12,488 nt of DNA from Cytophagales bacterium (GCA_020063545.1 JAGUUF010000095.1:1-12488), one strand, 5' to 3'; numbered from the stretch's first letter, positions 1 to 6,212 are shown. Notes: generated by a model from the sequence alone, not told the origin. A program made the numbers and translations.

Positions 1-8
1 ACCGTCAA

Positions 9-36
9 CCGGCAATTCGCAATTGTCAATTGCCGG
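9..36. repeat. 9-bp inverted repeat upstream of the E1 gene
   Basis: CCGGCAATT at 9-17 is perfectly complementary to AATTGCCGG at 28-36, with a 10-base spacer. The right arm lies between the -33 TTG and the -7 box of the proposed E1 promoter. It could be an operator or the terminator stem of a gene to the left. No T-run follows on the plus strand, so a classical terminator in that direction is unlikely. The AATT core occurs three times here, so part of the symmetry may be simple-sequence effect. Confidence 0.4.
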
Positions 37-53
37 GCTATTGGCTATTTTTG
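23..53 (+). promoter_or_regulatory. Bacteroidota-type promoter for the E1 gene
   Basis: TTG at 23-25 and TATTTTTG at 46-53 match the Bacteroidota sigma-ABfr consensus TTG-N(17-23)-TAnnTTTG, here with a 20-base spacer. Transcription would begin about 58-63, which leaves a leader of roughly 10 bases before the GTG start at 72. This placement argues against the longer reading of the frame, which would begin at a TTG inside the promoter. Confidence 0.55.
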
Positions 54-71
54 AACCTGATCGTATCGCAC

Positions 72-2480
72 GTGAGCATTACAAAGGAATCGAAAGTTAA
101 GTATTCGCAGGCCCGTGTAAAGGAAATCCTTGCCGATTATCGCCTTGCCTGCGAAAGCCGCGAAGCAAGCCTGCTCGGGAGGAAGGAAGTTTTTATGGGC
201 AAAGCCAAGTTTGGGATTTTTGGAGATGGCAAAGAGGTAGCCCAACTGGCAATGGCAAAAGTTTTTCGCCCGGGCGATTTCCGGGCAGGGTATTACCGCG
301 ATCAGACGTTCATGTTCGCCATCAAAGAGCTTACCTTACAGCAATACTTTGCACAACTCTATGCGCATACCGATGTGGAAGCCGAACCTGCTTCTGCCGG
401 ACGGCTTATGAACGGACACTTTGCAACCCGTATGCTGGATGAGCAGGGCGAGTTGAAAGATCTGACCAAACTGAAGAATAGCAGCGCAGACATTAGCCCT
501 ACAGCGGGGCAAATGCCCCGGCTGGTGGGTATGGCGTATGCATCGAAATTATTTCGGAATGTCCCGGAGTTAAAGCAATTCACAACCCTTTCCGATAACG
601 GAAACGAAATTGCTTTCGGAACCATTGGCAATGCCTCTACATCGGAAGGCATGTTTTTCGAAGCCTTGAATGCTGCGGGCGTGTTGCAAATACCGATGCT
701 TGTTTCGGTGTGGGATGATAACTACGGCATTTCAGTACCCCAGGAGTACCATACAACAAAGGGAAGTATTTCCAGGTTAATGACAGGCCTCCAACGCACG
801 GCCTCTGAAAAAGGCTTTGAAATCATTACGGTAAAGGGGTGGGATTATCCTTCGCTGATAACTGCTTACCAACGTGCTGCCAGTGTTTGCCGCGATGAGC
901 ATGTGCCTGTGTTGGTTCATGTTGAAGAGATGACACAGCCCCAGGGCCACTCCACCAGCGGTTCGCATGAGCGGTACAAATCTGTTGAACGGCTTGAGTG
1001 GGAAGCAGCTTTCGATTGCATACGCAAGATGCGGGAGTGGATAATTGACGAGGTGTTGGTATTGCCTGAAGAACTTGATGCTATTGAAGCCGAGGCAAAA
1101 CAAACTGCACGGTCTGCTAAAGAAAAGGCATGGAAGGCCTTTAACCAGGAAATTCAGGCCGATCAGAAAAACCTGCTGGATATTCTGGTAAGGGCGGCTG
1201 AGCATACTTCGTCATCAGCAGAGCTGGAACAGATTAAGGAACAACTTGAAAAAACGATTAACCCGGTTAAACTCGATTCCATGAGGGCTGCGCGTAAAGC
1301 TTTGCGCATCTTGCGAAGCGATGGACCGGTACGAACGGAGTTAATTCAATGGATTAACCGGGCATTTGAAAAAGCTGCCGATCAGTACAGTTCACACCTG
1401 TACAGCCAGTCGGAAAAGTCAGCGTTGAAAGTTGATGAAATTAAGCCGGAGTTTTCAGACGCATCGCCCGAAGTTGATGGCCGCGAGGTTGTGCGGGCTT
1501 GTTTTGATGCGGCCCTGAGCCGCGATCCGCGTGTTTTTGCCATTGGGGAAGATGTAGGTAAGATTGGCGATGTTAACCAGGGTTTTGCCGGCTTGCAGGA
1601 AAAGTTTGGCGTGCTGCGGGTAACCGATACCGGCATTCGCGAGTGCACCATCATCGGTCAGGGAATCGGGGCAGCCCTTCGCGGCCTTCGCCCGATTGCC
1701 GAAATCCAATACCTCGATTACCTGTTGTATGCGCTTCAGATTATGAGTGATGACCTGGCATGCCTGCAGTACCGTACAAAAGGCGGGCAAAAGGCCCCAC
1801 TTATTATTCGCACACGCGGCCACCGGCTTGAAGGCGTTTGGCATTCGGGTTCACCCATCGGCATGATCCTGCACAGCTTACGTGGTATCTTTGTGCTGGT
1901 GCCCCGCGACATGACGCAGGCTGCCGGCTTTTATAATACCATGCTCCGTTCGGATGACCCGGCCCTGATTATTGAATGCCTGAATGGCTACCGGCTAAAA
2001 GAACGCCTGCCCGACAACATCGGGGAGTTTACCGTACCCCTCGGTAAGCCCGAGATACTGCGTGGGGGCGAGGATGTAACGATTGTTACCTATGGCTCGA
2101 TGTGCCGCATTGTTTTGGAGGCAGCCGAGGAATTGGCTGAACTGGGCATTTCATGCGAGGTGATTGATGTACAAACCCTTCTTCCATTTGATAGTAATCA
2201 TACAATTGTTGAATCGGTCAGAAAAACAAGTCGTGTGGTTTTTGCTGATGAAGATGTGCCGGGAGGGGCAACAGCCTATATGATGCAACAGGTGCTTGAA
2301 GTGCAGAACGGGTACCGGTATATCGATTCACAGCCGGTAACCATAACAGCGAAAGAGCACCGTCCTGCGTACTCATCAGACGGGGATTATTTTTCGAAAC
2401 CCAGCAGCGATGATGTAATAGAAAAGGTGTATAGCCTAATGCACGAAGTTGATCCGAAGCGCTTCCCTTCCTTGTATTAG
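72..2480 (+). CDS. Fused alpha/beta 2-oxoacid dehydrogenase E1 component
   Basis: An 802-residue thiamine diphosphate (ThDP) enzyme joining E1-alpha (about residues 10-370) and E1-beta (about 475-795). Such E1s oxidatively decarboxylate 2-oxoacids and pass the acyl group to a lipoyl-E2; neither E2 nor E3 is in the window. Seen in the alpha half: G186-N187-A188 followed by TSEG and D215-D216-N217, the position of the usual GDG...NN ThDP/Mg motif, and a GHSTSGS loop around H293 like the E1-alpha GHSxSDP loop. Seen in the beta half: GEDVG around E493, then GIREC with E524, the likely Glu that activates the cofactor, then a GHRLEGVWHSGS loop. Substrate is uncertain: branched-chain oxoacid or pyruvate. 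The start is placed at GTG 72 because no ATG occurs before residue 42 and the conserved region begins near residue 10. The TAG stop overlaps the stop of the convergent gene. Confidence 0.88.
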   Translation: MSITKESKVKYSQARVKEILADYRLACESREASLLGRKEVFMGKAKFGIFGDGKEVAQLAMAKVFRPGDFRAGYYRDQTFMFAIKELTLQQYFAQLYAHTDVEAEPASAGRLMNGHFATRMLDEQGELKDLTKLKNSSADISPTAGQMPRLVGMAYASKLFRNVPELKQFTTLSDNGNEIAFGTIGNASTSEGMFFEALNAAGVLQIPMLVSVWDDNYGISVPQEYHTTKGSISRLMTGLQRTASEKGFEIITVKGWDYPSLITAYQRAASVCRDEHVPVLVHVEEMTQPQGHSTSGSHERYKSVERLEWEAAFDCIRKMREWIIDEVLVLPEELDAIEAEAKQTARSAKEKAWKAFNQEIQADQKNLLDILVRAAEHTSSSAELEQIKEQLEKTINPVKLDSMRAARKALRILRSDGPVRTELIQWINRAFEKAADQYSSHLYSQSEKSALKVDEIKPEFSDASPEVDGREVVRACFDAALSRDPRVFAIGEDVGKIGDVNQGFAGLQEKFGVLRVTDTGIRECTIIGQGIGAALRGLRPIAEIQYLDYLLYALQIMSDDLACLQYRTKGGQKAPLIIRTRGHRLEGVWHSGSPIGMILHSLRGIFVLVPRDMTQAAGFYNTMLRSDDPALIIECLNGYRLKERLPDNIGEFTVPLGKPEILRGGEDVTIVTYGSMCRIVLEAAEELAELGISCEVIDVQTLLPFDSNHTIVESVRKTSRVVFADEDVPGGATAYMMQQVLEVQNGYRYIDSQPVTITAKEHRPAYSSDGDYFSKPSSDDVIEKVYSLMHEVDPKRFPSLY

Positions 2481-3340
2481 TTCACCCGTATCCGGTCCAG
2501 GGTAAATTCCGGGGTACGTATTGAATCAGACTGTAAAGTACGGTCGGTGATGATGACATCAAGCGCGAGTGTTTTTACACTGAACAACGACAAAAATCCA
2601 AGTGACTGCATGTTGTATCGGATAGTTCCTTCAAGCGGGCTGTTGCTGTCGGAAAGCATGGGAAGCCGCCCGTTAAAAGTAGAACAGAATTCATTTTCCC
2701 AGCTGAACTCCTGCAGTGCACCATTTATTTTCTGGTAAAAGCGAACACGGATATTATAAAAGTTGGGGTTTCGATCATAGTAAAGTGTGTCGCGTATTAA
2801 AACAGCCCCTGAACCGCTGGAGGCGACTACGTTATAGGTGGTATCAATGGTTGATAATAACTCGGGGGGTATAATCAGGTAGGAAACGATGTAATCCTGG
2901 CAGCCGAGTTTACCGGGGTTAAGGGGTGGAAGGAAACCATAACCGGGTTTGTTACGGGTACGGTTGGTAACCAATTTGCCCAGTGGCGGTGATGCTTTTA
3001 ACAACGAAACTTCCTGCGGAATCGGATCAGGGGCAGTAATCCTTACTTGTTCAGTTGCAACCGGCCGCACGCCCCCCGGGGTTTCCAGGTAATATGTATA
3101 CGGGTGGAACGGATCGCTGAAGTGCTGCAGGTTGGACTTATTAAATCCTATATCGCCATTGCCGTCTTTAAAATCAATGTAAAGAACCAGCGTGTCCATT
3201 TCACTAAATTCTGGCGTTACCTTAAATTCAATTTTGTTGAACGATATCTCCGGGGCATCGTTGAAGTCGGGTGGTTCAAAGCAGGAACTGATGCCTGCCA
3301 GCAAAAAACAGAACAGAACAACACTCTTAATAACTTTCAT
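2477..3340 (-). CDS. Predicted lipoprotein of unknown function
   Basis: A 287-residue protein. It begins with a lipoprotein signal: MK, a hydrophobic stretch, then LAGISSC with C20 as the likely lipidated residue. The mature part is predicted extracytoplasmic, attached to the inner or outer membrane. It contains DFKDGNGDIGF at about residues 56-66, an Asp/Gly-rich turn resembling a calcium-binding or beta-sandwich loop that recurs in Bacteroidota surface lipoproteins. The rest alternates short beta-prone segments, including RVRFYQKINGALQEFSWENEF and a C-terminal DVIITDRTLQSDSIRTPEF region. I recognise no catalytic motif and assign no function. It is transcribed toward the E1 gene (4-base stop overlap) and divergently from the LuxE-like gene. 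The ATG at 3340 fits the signal peptide. Confidence 0.8.
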   Translation of the reverse strand: MKVIKSVVLFCFLLAGISSCFEPPDFNDAPEISFNKIEFKVTPEFSEMDTLVLYIDFKDGNGDIGFNKSNLQHFSDPFHPYTYYLETPGGVRPVATEQVRITAPDPIPQEVSLLKASPPLGKLVTNRTRNKPGYGFLPPLNPGKLGCQDYIVSYLIIPPELLSTIDTTYNVVASSGSGAVLIRDTLYYDRNPNFYNIRVRFYQKINGALQEFSWENEFCSTFNGRLPMLSDSNSPLEGTIRYNMQSLGFLSLFSVKTLALDVIITDRTLQSDSIRTPEFTLDRIRVN

Positions 3341-3344
3341 ACCC

Positions 3345-3352
3345 TAACTTTG
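3345..3352 (+). promoter_or_regulatory. Candidate -7 box for the LuxE-like gene
   Basis: TAACTTTG matches TAnnTTTG exactly and lies 21 bases before the proposed TTG start at 3374. I see no clear TTG -33 element at the expected distance, so the promoter may be weak or activator-dependent. The box also covers an in-frame TTG at 3350, which makes that codon a poor start candidate. Confidence 0.38.
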
Positions 3353-3373
3353 AACCTGCAATCTTCAAAACAC

Positions 3374-4366
3374 TTGGAAAAGCCTAAAGGTTTTCAATCC
3401 CAAATATACACAGTAAACGAGGCAACTTTCGAAAATATTGCACTTCCTGTATTCCGCTACCAGGCGCTACATAACCCCATCTACCGGCAATACATCGAAG
3501 CGAGAAGGATTAATCCTGAAAAGATTACGGTTATTGAAGAAATTCCATTTTTGCCTATTGAGTTTTTTAAGACCCGTGCCGTCAAAACCGGTAACTGGAA
3601 CGAAGAGGCTCTTTTCGCCAGCAGCGGCACAACAGGGACAGCCGTAAGCAGTCATTATATTCAGGATGTTTCCTTTTACCTGAATAATGCCCGCAAGTGT
3701 TTTGAACATTTTTTCGGGCCGTTGAACGGGTATCACTTCCTGGCGTTGCTTCCATCATACCTGGAACGTAAAAATTCTTCGCTGGTAACCATGATGGAAC
3801 ATTTTATACAGGCATCCGGAAGCAGGGGTTCGGGTTTTTACCTGAGCGACCTGGGGCAGTTGGTTAACGATGTAAAGAAGCTCAATGCCCGTGGTGAACG
3901 CACGGTTGTGGTGTGGGGTGTTGCGTTTGCGTTGCTGGATTTGGCAGAAACATATTCGCCTGATTTGCGCAACTGCCTGGTGGTTGAAACTGGGGGGATG
4001 AAAGGCAGGCGTAAAGAAGTAACCCGGGATGAACTTCATGAAATCCTCAAAAATGGTCTTCAGGTGGATAGGATTTATTCCGAATACGGGATGACCGAGT
4101 TGCTTTCGCAAGCTTATACCGGTAAGGATGGCCGGTTTCAATGCCCACCCTGGATGCGGGTTTTAGCCCGGGATATTACCGACCCCACGTTTGTTGGCCA
4201 GCGAAACAAGGCCGGGGGGCTTAACGTTATTGACCTGGCTAATCTTCATTCCATTGCCTTTATTGAAACGGGTGATATGGGCACTGTTTTTGAAGATGGT
4301 TCGTTTGAGGTGAGCGGCCGGTTGGATAATACCGAAGTAAGGGGCTGCAACCTGATGGCCGAGTAG
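3374..4366 (+). CDS. LuxE/ANL-like acyl-protein synthetase homologue (acyltransferase)
   Basis: About 330 residues, LuxE domain (acyl-protein synthetase family, a divergent branch of adenylate-forming enzymes). Known for LuxE: it activates a fatty acid as acyl-AMP and transfers the acyl group to its own C-terminal Cys. Seen here: PFLPIEFFKT near the N-terminus, the phosphate-binding SSGTTG at 83-88, ETGGMKGRR in the middle, YSEYGMTE at 235-242 (adenine/acyl pocket motif), ETGDMG near the end, and RGCNLMAE with C325 six residues from the end, where LuxE has its acylated Cys. No luxA, B, C or D lies nearby, so light production is not implied. There is no ATG until deep in the protein. TTG 3374 is chosen because the family-conserved part starts about residue 7 and a -7 box sits just upstream. 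The physiological substrate is unknown. Usual LuxE length is about 370 residues. Confidence 0.78.
   Translation: MEKPKGFQSQIYTVNEATFENIALPVFRYQALHNPIYRQYIEARRINPEKITVIEEIPFLPIEFFKTRAVKTGNWNEEALFASSGTTGTAVSSHYIQDVSFYLNNARKCFEHFFGPLNGYHFLALLPSYLERKNSSLVTMMEHFIQASGSRGSGFYLSDLGQLVNDVKKLNARGERTVVVWGVAFALLDLAETYSPDLRNCLVVETGGMKGRRKEVTRDELHEILKNGLQVDRIYSEYGMTELLSQAYTGKDGRFQCPPWMRVLARDITDPTFVGQRNKAGGLNVIDLANLHSIAFIETGDMGTVFEDGSFEVSGRLDNTEVRGCNLMAE
3401..3408 (-). promoter_or_regulatory. Candidate -7 box for the minus-strand lipoprotein
   Basis: Read on the minus strand this is TATATTTG, an exact TAnnTTTG match, about 60 bases before the lipoprotein ATG at 3340. It lies inside the beginning of the plus-strand LuxE-like reading frame. 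The only nearby minus-strand TTG (3425-3423) is 14 bases away, shorter than the usual spacer, so the call is tentative. Confidence 0.3.
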
Positions 4367-4404
4367 CCAAATTTTACGATTAACGGTAAAAAAGTACGTT
4401 GAAT

Positions 4405-4434
4405 TTGTTTTGTACCCGAAGTGTTCTATTTTTG
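4405..4434 (+). promoter_or_regulatory. Promoter for the 40-residue lipoprotein
   Basis: TTG at 4405-4407 and TATTTTTG at 4427-4434 are separated by 19 bases, a full match to the Bacteroidota TTG-N19-TAnnTTTG promoter. It lies in the 91-base gap after the LuxE-like stop and predicts a leader of about 15-20 bases before the ATG at 4458. A 9-base direct repeat, ACGTTGAAT, occurs just before the -33 box (4396-4404) and again over the start codon (4451-4459). Confidence 0.58.
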
Positions 4435-4457
4435 TTTCAACCAAAAAGCCACGTTGA

Positions 4458-4580
4458 ATGAAAAAGCTTGTTATTTTCCTCCTTTTGGCCGGTTTTATAT
4501 CCGCATGCAGCCAGTACACCTGTCCTACGTACAGCAAAAAGGAGGTTCCTGCCCGTCAGGCAGTTGAGAAGCGAATCTGA
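4458..4580 (+). CDS. Small lipoprotein, 40 residues
   Basis: ATG at 4458 and TGA at 4578-4580. The product has a classical lipoprotein signal: MKK, a hydrophobic core (LVIFLLLAGF), then ISAC with C17 as the lipidation site. The mature peptide would be only 24 residues, CSQYTCPTYSKKE followed by a basic/acidic tail, with a second Cys at position 22. It has its own well-matched promoter and stops 6 bases before the stop of the convergent response regulator. Lipid anchoring in the envelope is inferred from the signal; the function is unknown. I think small CPTY-containing lipoproteins occur in related bacteria, but this is from memory. It is short enough that automatic annotation may omit it. 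Confidence 0.65.
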   Translation: MKKLVIFLLLAGFISACSQYTCPTYSKKEVPARQAVEKRI

Positions 4581-4586
4581 TTTAGC

Positions 4587-5741
4587 TTACAGGAAATTCT
4601 CTACGTCTTTCGGAGTTATTTCCTCTCCCGACATAATTACGAGGCGTTCAATCACATTACGTAATTCTCTAACGTTACCCGTCCAAGGATAACTTTTTAA
4701 GGCCTTTAACGCATTTTCGCTAATGCGTTTCTTTTTATTACCATGTTCTTCTGCAATGTCTGTCAGGAACTTATCGGCCAATAAGGGAATGTCCTCCTTT
4801 CGGTCGGCCAGGGCCGGTACTTTTACAACAATTACACTTAACCGGTGATACAAATCTTCGCGGAACCGGTTTTCGGCTATTTCTTTTCTGAGGTCTTTAT
4901 TAGTGGCGGCAATTATCCGAACGTTAACAATAATTTCCTTTTCGCCTCCTACCCGGGTTATTTTGTTTTCCTGCAGTGCCCGCAATACTTTGGCCTGTGC
5001 CGACAAACTCATGTCGCCAATTTCGTCCAGGAAAAGGGTGCCGCCCTCAGCCTGCTCAAACTTTCCTATACGTTGTTTAATGGCCGAGGTGAATGATCCT
5101 TTTTCATGACCGAATAATTCGCTCTCTATCAATTCAGAAGGAATGGCTGCACAATTCACTTCAACCAGGGGCATTTCGGAGCGCCTGCTTTTTTCGTGGA
5201 TTTGCCGCGCCACCAATTCTTTGCCTGATCCATTCGGGCCGGTTATCAACACCCTTGCTTCCGTTGGTGCAACCTTTTCGATCATGGCCTTAACCTGAAG
5301 AATGGCTTCCGATTCACCGATGATGGCTGAGTCTTTGCTGATTTTTTTTCGCAACACTTTATTCTCTTCGCGCAGGTTGTTGCGTTCCAGCACATTCCTG
5401 AGGTGAATCAGAATAGTTTCGATGCTCTCGAAGGGTTTCTGAATAAAGAAATAAGCGCCTCGCTTAATGCACTCCAGGGCAGTTTCTTTTGTGCCGTGTG
5501 CGGAAATCATAATAAATGCCGTAGGAATACCTGATTTCTTCACGCGCTCCAAAAGTTCAATACCATCGAGTTTGGGCATTTTCACATCGCAAAAGGCAAC
5601 AGGAATTTCATGTTGTTCCAGCACTTTTAGTGCCTCCTCACCGTCTTTTGCTTCCATCACCTCGTGCCCTTCATGTTCCAGTATTTCGCGCAGCGAAGAG
5701 CGGATAGCCGCCATGTCGTCAACAATCAGAATTTTCGCCAT
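4587..5741 (-). CDS. NtrC-family response regulator (receiver + AAA+), no HTH domain
   Basis: 384 residues. The receiver domain (about 1-115) has the acidic pair D8/D9, phospho-acceptor D52 in CDVKMP, S80 and K102. A short coiled linker leads to a sigma-54-activator AAA+ domain (about 137-384): Walker A GPNGSGKE (168-175), GSFTSA (215-220) in the sigma-54-contacting loop where GAFTGA is usual, Walker B LFLDE (D239, E240), and the FREDLYHRLSV segment near the arginine fingers. Most relatives are about 450 residues with a Fis-type HTH. This one stops right after the VRELRNVIERL helix region, so it cannot bind DNA by the usual domain. Phosphorylation-controlled sigma-54 activation from solution, or by partnering with another protein, is inferred. 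No sensor kinase is adjacent. The ATG at 5741 (MAKILIVDD) is preferred over 5747. It lies downstream of rnpB. Confidence 0.88.
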   Translation of the reverse strand: MAKILIVDDMAAIRSSLREILEHEGHEVMEAKDGEEALKVLEQHEIPVAFCDVKMPKLDGIELLERVKKSGIPTAFIMISAHGTKETALECIKRGAYFFIQKPFESIETILIHLRNVLERNNLREENKVLRKKISKDSAIIGESEAILQVKAMIEKVAPTEARVLITGPNGSGKELVARQIHEKSRRSEMPLVEVNCAAIPSELIESELFGHEKGSFTSAIKQRIGKFEQAEGGTLFLDEIGDMSLSAQAKVLRALQENKITRVGGEKEIIVNVRIIAATNKDLRKEIAENRFREDLYHRLSVIVVKVPALADRKEDIPLLADKFLTDIAEEHGNKKKRISENALKALKSYPWTGNVRELRNVIERLVIMSGEEITPKDVENFL

Positions 5742-5757
5742 AATCATAGCATTAAAT

Positions 5758-5765
5758 CAAAAATA
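5758..5765 (-). promoter_or_regulatory. Candidate -7 box for the response regulator
   Basis: Read on the minus strand this is TATTTTTG, an exact TAnnTTTG match. It is also the T-rich tail of the rnpB terminator. Initiation a few bases downstream would give a very short leader before ATG 5747 or 5741. No TTG is present at the -33 distance, which falls in the terminator stem. Confidence 0.35.
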
Positions 5766-5791
5766 AACCTTCCGGCATTTCCGGAAGGTTT
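5760..5791 (-). terminator. Intrinsic terminator of rnpB
   Basis: AAACCTTCCGG at 5765-5775 pairs perfectly with CCGGAAGGTTT at 5781-5791 around a 5-base loop. Read on the minus strand the stem is followed by TTATTTTTG, giving an 11-bp hairpin plus T-tract just after the 3' end of the RNase P RNA. The stem sits 6 bases beyond the rnpB P1 helix. Confidence 0.75.
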
Positions 5792-5796
5792 ATGGT

Positions 5797-6179
5797 GCAA
5801 GCCTGTAAGCCGGGTTCTGTTCCCCGCCAGGGGCGGGGTGCTTACCATTTATCTGGTCCCGCCCTGGGCGGGATCAATCGGTCCACCCGTCCCGGCATCC
5901 GAGGCAAGTCGGAGTTGAATCAGGACATTCATAGCCAGGACTTATTTGACCTTTCAACACATAAGGTTTTCCGTGCCCCCGGTGGTTACAACCGGGGCGG
6001 TGGGCTCTTACCCCGCCTTTTCACTATCACCCTGACGGTAACCGTCAGGGCTACCTGTTCTCTGTGGCACTATCTGTATCTGGCGCTTTCCGCCAAACCC
6101 CCCGGTTTCCCGGGGTATGCTTCCTGAAGTTGCCCGGACTTTCCTCCCTGCCAAAGGCTGAGCGGTAAGCCGGCTTGCG
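5797..6179 (-). ncRNA. rnpB: RNase P RNA (bacterial type A)
   Basis: Catalytic RNA of RNase P, which removes 5' leaders from precursor tRNAs. Read on the minus strand it shows the hallmark segments in order: GAGGAAAGTCCGGGC near the 5' end, CCACAGAGAACAG, GGTAAGAGC..CACCG, GGCACGG, AAGGTCAAATA, and AACAGAACCCGGCTTACAG near the 3' end. The first and last of these form the universal P4 pairing. P1 is closed by GCAAGCC (minus strand, 6178-6172) with GGCTTGC (5803-5797). Internal hairpins include CCCTGACGGT/ACCGTCAGGG (6030-6050), a GAAA-capped CCCCGG stem near 6100-6120, and two similar GC-rich hairpins near the 3' side (5857-5873 and 5822-5838). Length is about 380 bases, normal for the type. 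Ends are set from P1, the upstream TATTTTTG box and the terminator, so they are good to a few bases. Confidence 0.95.
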
Positions 6180-6182
6180 TTG

Positions 6183-6190
6183 CAAAAATA
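6183..6190 (-). promoter_or_regulatory. -7 box of the rnpB promoter
   Basis: Read on the minus strand this is TATTTTTG, exactly matching TAnnTTTG, 4 bases before the predicted 5' end of the RNase P RNA at about 6179. There is no TTG at the -33 distance; that region holds the stop codon end of the upstream gene. Confidence 0.5.
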
Positions 6191-6212
6191 ACGAAATAGC
6201 GATTCGGTTGGT

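Noticed and set aside
30..71. TTG-initiated 14-residue extension of the E1 protein
   Set aside because: It runs through the promoter -7 box and has no family counterpart; GTG 72 fits promoter and domain start better.
3047..3373. Long upstream extension of the LuxE-like reading frame
   Set aside because: It is antisense to the lipoprotein signal-peptide region and has no LuxE similarity; the family-like sequence begins after 3374.
3374..4366. Bioluminescence (lux) locus
   Set aside because: Only a LuxE-like enzyme is present; no luciferase, reductase or thioesterase gene is in the window, and such homologues occur in non-luminous bacteria.
5664..6127. Open frames of 84 and 111 codons on the plus strand
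   Set aside because: They are antisense to rnpB, whose conserved RNA segments and P1/P4 pairings explain the sequence.
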